Assembly: GCA_027618855.1 (NCBI GenBank)
Contig: JAQCID010000045.1
Coordinates: forward strand, 1-7,829
Length of the DNA stretch: 7,829 nt
Source: Bacteroidota bacterium
GTDB lineage: Bacteria > Bacteroidota > Bacteroidia > Flavobacteriales_D > Sanyastnellaceae
Direction: 5' to 3'
Part shown: piece by piece, positions 6,144 to 7,829 of the stretch
How positions within the stretch are numbered: position 1 is the first letter of the stretch
Layout of the letters: each line of letters begins with the position of its first letter
Notes under the pieces: model-generated
Database searches by the model: none
Seen by the model: only the letters and a program-made list of their open reading frames with translations
Told to the model about the DNA's origin: nothing
Position numbers and translations under genes: made by a program

Positions 6144-7322
6144 ATGCGTACAGATTTATTTCAAGGACACGATTACTTTAATATGGATGACCTCCTCACA
6201 GAGGAGCAAAAGCTTATCCGCGATGCTGCTCGTGCTTGGGTGAAGCAAGAAGTGAGTCCGATCATTGAGGAAGCAGCTGAGAAGCAGGTTTTCCCTCAGC
6301 ATTTACTTCCAGGTCTTGGCGAGATAGGGGCTTTCGGTCCCTATATCCCTGTGGAATACGGTGGTGCGGGTTTGGACCAAATTTCCTATGGTCTCATTAT
6401 GCAGGAGCTCGAAAGATGCGATTCTGGACTGCGTTCAACCGCTTCCGTTCAGAGTTCTTTAGTGATGTACCCTATCTGGAAGTACGGTTCTGAAGCGCAA
6501 AAGATGAAATACTTACCCAAACTCGCTACAGGAGAGTGGATCGGATGTTTCGGCTTGACGGAGCCTGACCACGGATCTAATCCTGGTGGAATGATTACAA
6601 GCTACGTCGAAGATGGTGATGACGTCATCTTAAATGGAGCGAAGATGTGGATTTCCAATGCGCCATTTGCTCAAATTGCTGTGGTATGGGCGAAGAACGA
6701 GGAGGGTCGCATTCATGGACTTATCGTTGAGCGAGGAATGGAAGGCTTCACAACGCCTACCATGAAGGGCAAGTGGTCACTAAGAGCATCTGACACAGGT
6801 GAACTTATTTTTGACAATGTACGTGTACCCAAATCAAATATTCTTACCGAAAAATCAGGGCTAGGTGCTCCACTTGGATGCTTGGATTCAGCACGTTTTG
6901 GGATCGCATGGGGTGCGATAGGAGCAGCATTAGACTGTTACGATACAGCACTTCGCTACTCCAAGGAGAGGATACAGTTTGGCAAACCCATTGCAGCGTT
7001 CCAACTCCAACAGAAGAAGTTGGCTGAGATGATTACAGAAATAACGAAGGCTCAACTTCTTACGTTTCGCTTGGGTCAACTTCGCAATGAAGGACGTGCC
7101 ACTACGGCTCAAATTTCGATGGCCAAACGCAACAATGTCGATATGGCAATTACCATCGCTCGTGAAGCGCGTCAGATGTTAGGGGCAATGGGAATTATGA
7201 ATGAATACCCGATTATGCGTCACATGATGAATCTTGAATCGGTGATTACCTATGAGGGCACACATGACATTCACCTCCTGATTACAGGAATGGACATCAC
7301 TGGCGAAAACGCTTTTAAGTAA
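6144..7322 (+). CDS. gcdH: Glutaryl-CoA dehydrogenase (acyl-CoA dehydrogenase family)
   Basis: FAD-dependent cytosolic enzyme that oxidises and, in the usual type, decarboxylates glutaryl-CoA to crotonyl-CoA in lysine and tryptophan breakdown. The 392-residue protein has the expected domain order: an N-terminal helical domain, then a middle beta domain with CFGLTEPDHGSNP (flavin contact), then a C-terminal helical domain. Substrate-specific features match glutaryl-CoA dehydrogenase rather than general acyl-CoA dehydrogenases. These include LERCDSGLRSTASVQSSLVM, with R97 and S98 aligned to human R94 and S95, and TYEGTHDIH, with catalytic base E371 next to Y370 (human E370 and Y369). Human T170 is replaced by S171 in MWISNAP. 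The ATG at 6144 is preferred over the one at 6183 because the N-terminal DLFQGHDYFN resembles flavobacterial homologues. A possible promoter overlaps the end of rnhA. The gene converges on the YafV gene with a 42-base gap that holds no convincing terminator. Confidence 0.92.
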   Translation: MRTDLFQGHDYFNMDDLLTEEQKLIRDAARAWVKQEVSPIIEEAAEKQVFPQHLLPGLGEIGAFGPYIPVEYGGAGLDQISYGLIMQELERCDSGLRSTASVQSSLVMYPIWKYGSEAQKMKYLPKLATGEWIGCFGLTEPDHGSNPGGMITSYVEDGDDVILNGAKMWISNAPFAQIAVVWAKNEEGRIHGLIVERGMEGFTTPTMKGKWSLRASDTGELIFDNVRVPKSNILTEKSGLGAPLGCLDSARFGIAWGAIGAALDCYDTALRYSKERIQFGKPIAAFQLQQKKLAEMITEITKAQLLTFRLGQLRNEGRATTAQISMAKRNNVDMAITIAREARQMLGAMGIMNEYPIMRHMMNLESVITYEGTHDIHLLITGMDITGENAFK

Positions 7323-7364
7323 GGTTGATCGAAGCGTCCGAGATGAAGGCTGAATAGATCGGAT

Positions 7365-7829
7365 TTAATCAGCGTCCTCAAGGACAGGGAATGTAGAACG
7401 GAACCCTTCTAGGGTAGAGCGATTGCAAACAAGCGTGATTGATTCTCCCTTCTGGGCATCACTTAAAATGTTGCCATACGGGTCTACACCTAAACTATCT
7501 CCACGATAGGCAATCATGTTTGGGTCAGAACCTGTACGATTTACGCCTACGACGTAGCATTGATTTTCGATTGCTCGGGCTTGGAGCAACGTTCTCCATG
7601 GATGACGACGTACTTCAGGCCAGTTCGCCACGTAAAGAGCGACATCGTATGTGTTCGAAATAGAATTCCTCGCAAAACAGGGGAACCTCAAGTCGTAACA
7701 TATCTGTAGGAGGATTCGCCACCCTCGGAATTCAACTACTTTTCGCGCTTCTCCTCCTTCGTAATGTTCGTTCTCTTTCCCAAACGTGAAAAGATGTCGC
7801 TTGTCATAGAATTCGAAACTTCCATCAGG
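7365..7829 (-). CDS. yafV: YafV-type omega-amidase / nitrilase-superfamily hydrolase (C-terminal part)
   Basis: The minus-strand frame is open from the right edge of the window to a TAA at 7365-7367, giving the last 154 residues; the N-terminal part with the catalytic glutamate is outside. Counting from the edge, the catalytic lysine is K10 in YDKRHLF and the nucleophile is C44 in ICYDLRFP (codon 7698-7700). Downstream come ALYVANWP, LLQARAIENQ and RGDSLGVDPYG, which closely follow E. coli YafV (NIT2-like omega-amidase). That group hydrolyses alpha-ketoglutaramate and alpha-ketosuccinamate, the by-products of glutamine and asparagine transaminases. The TTG at 7689-7691 lies inside the CYDLRFP motif and is not a real start. 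The protein stops at FPVLEDAD, a few residues earlier than E. coli YafV, which continues past the matching DAD; this is probably natural variation. Confidence 0.9.
   Translation of the reverse strand, partial: PDGSFEFYDKRHLFTFGKENEHYEGGEARKVVEFRGWRILLQICYDLRFPCFARNSISNTYDVALYVANWPEVRRHPWRTLLQARAIENQCYVVGVNRTGSDPNMIAYRGDSLGVDPYGNILSDAQKGESITLVCNRSTLEGFRSTFPVLEDAD

Noticed and set aside
7337..7363. Possible terminator hairpin between the convergent gcdH and yafV genes (TCCGA ... TCGGA)
   Set aside because: The stem is only five pairs with a 17-base loop and is followed by only three T residues; too weak to call as an intrinsic terminator on either strand.
7439..7663. A 74-codon + strand open frame at the right end
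   Set aside because: It is antisense to the YafV-type gene, whose minus-strand translation matches the family through the active-site cysteine and beyond.

Overview
The window looks like a chromosomal segment of a Bacteroidota bacterium, most likely of the Flavobacteriia (marine Cryomorphaceae/Schleiferiaceae-like lineages would fit, but the genus cannot be fixed by eye). The evidence is a type IX secretion (T9SS) type A C-terminal sorting domain, a giant DUF2723/GT117 membrane glycosyltransferase of the kind typical of this phylum, two matches to the Bacteroidota promoter element TAnnTTTG, short A/T-rich gene leaders, and protein sequences that read like flavobacterial orthologues.

Layout: (1) 1-525, + strand: the C-terminal end of a secreted protein with the tail of a PKD-like domain, a six-cysteine Kazal-type protease-inhibitor domain and a T9SS sorting signal. 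(2) 588-4439, +: a 1283-residue multi-pass DUF2723/GT117 protein, predicted protein O-mannosyltransferase. (3) 4453-5025, +: purN, glycinamide ribonucleotide transformylase. (4) 5052-5630, +: a MarC-family membrane protein. (5) 5646-6116, +: rnhA, ribonuclease HI. (6) 6144-7322, +: glutaryl-CoA dehydrogenase. (7) 7365-7829, - strand: the C-terminal 154 residues of a YafV-type nitrilase-superfamily amidase, convergent with the previous gene and running off the right edge. No intergenic gap exceeds about 65 bases, and I see no RNA gene, mobile element or CRISPR array.

Genes 2-6 are packed closely on one strand (13, 26, 15 and 27 base gaps), so they are probably at least partly co-transcribed, but they do not form one pathway: envelope glycosylation, purine synthesis, a membrane protein of unknown role, RNA-DNA hybrid removal and lysine/tryptophan catabolism. 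The first two genes have a loose possible link, because T9SS cargo crosses the periplasm where a GT117 enzyme would glycosylate proteins; this is inference only.

Most of the window is ordinary housekeeping sequence and I do not see a new multi-gene system. The one structure that deserves a real second look is a perfect (AAAT)6 microsatellite between purN and the MarC gene. It fills the spacer of a plausible Bacteroidota promoter, so changes in repeat number could alter promoter spacing.
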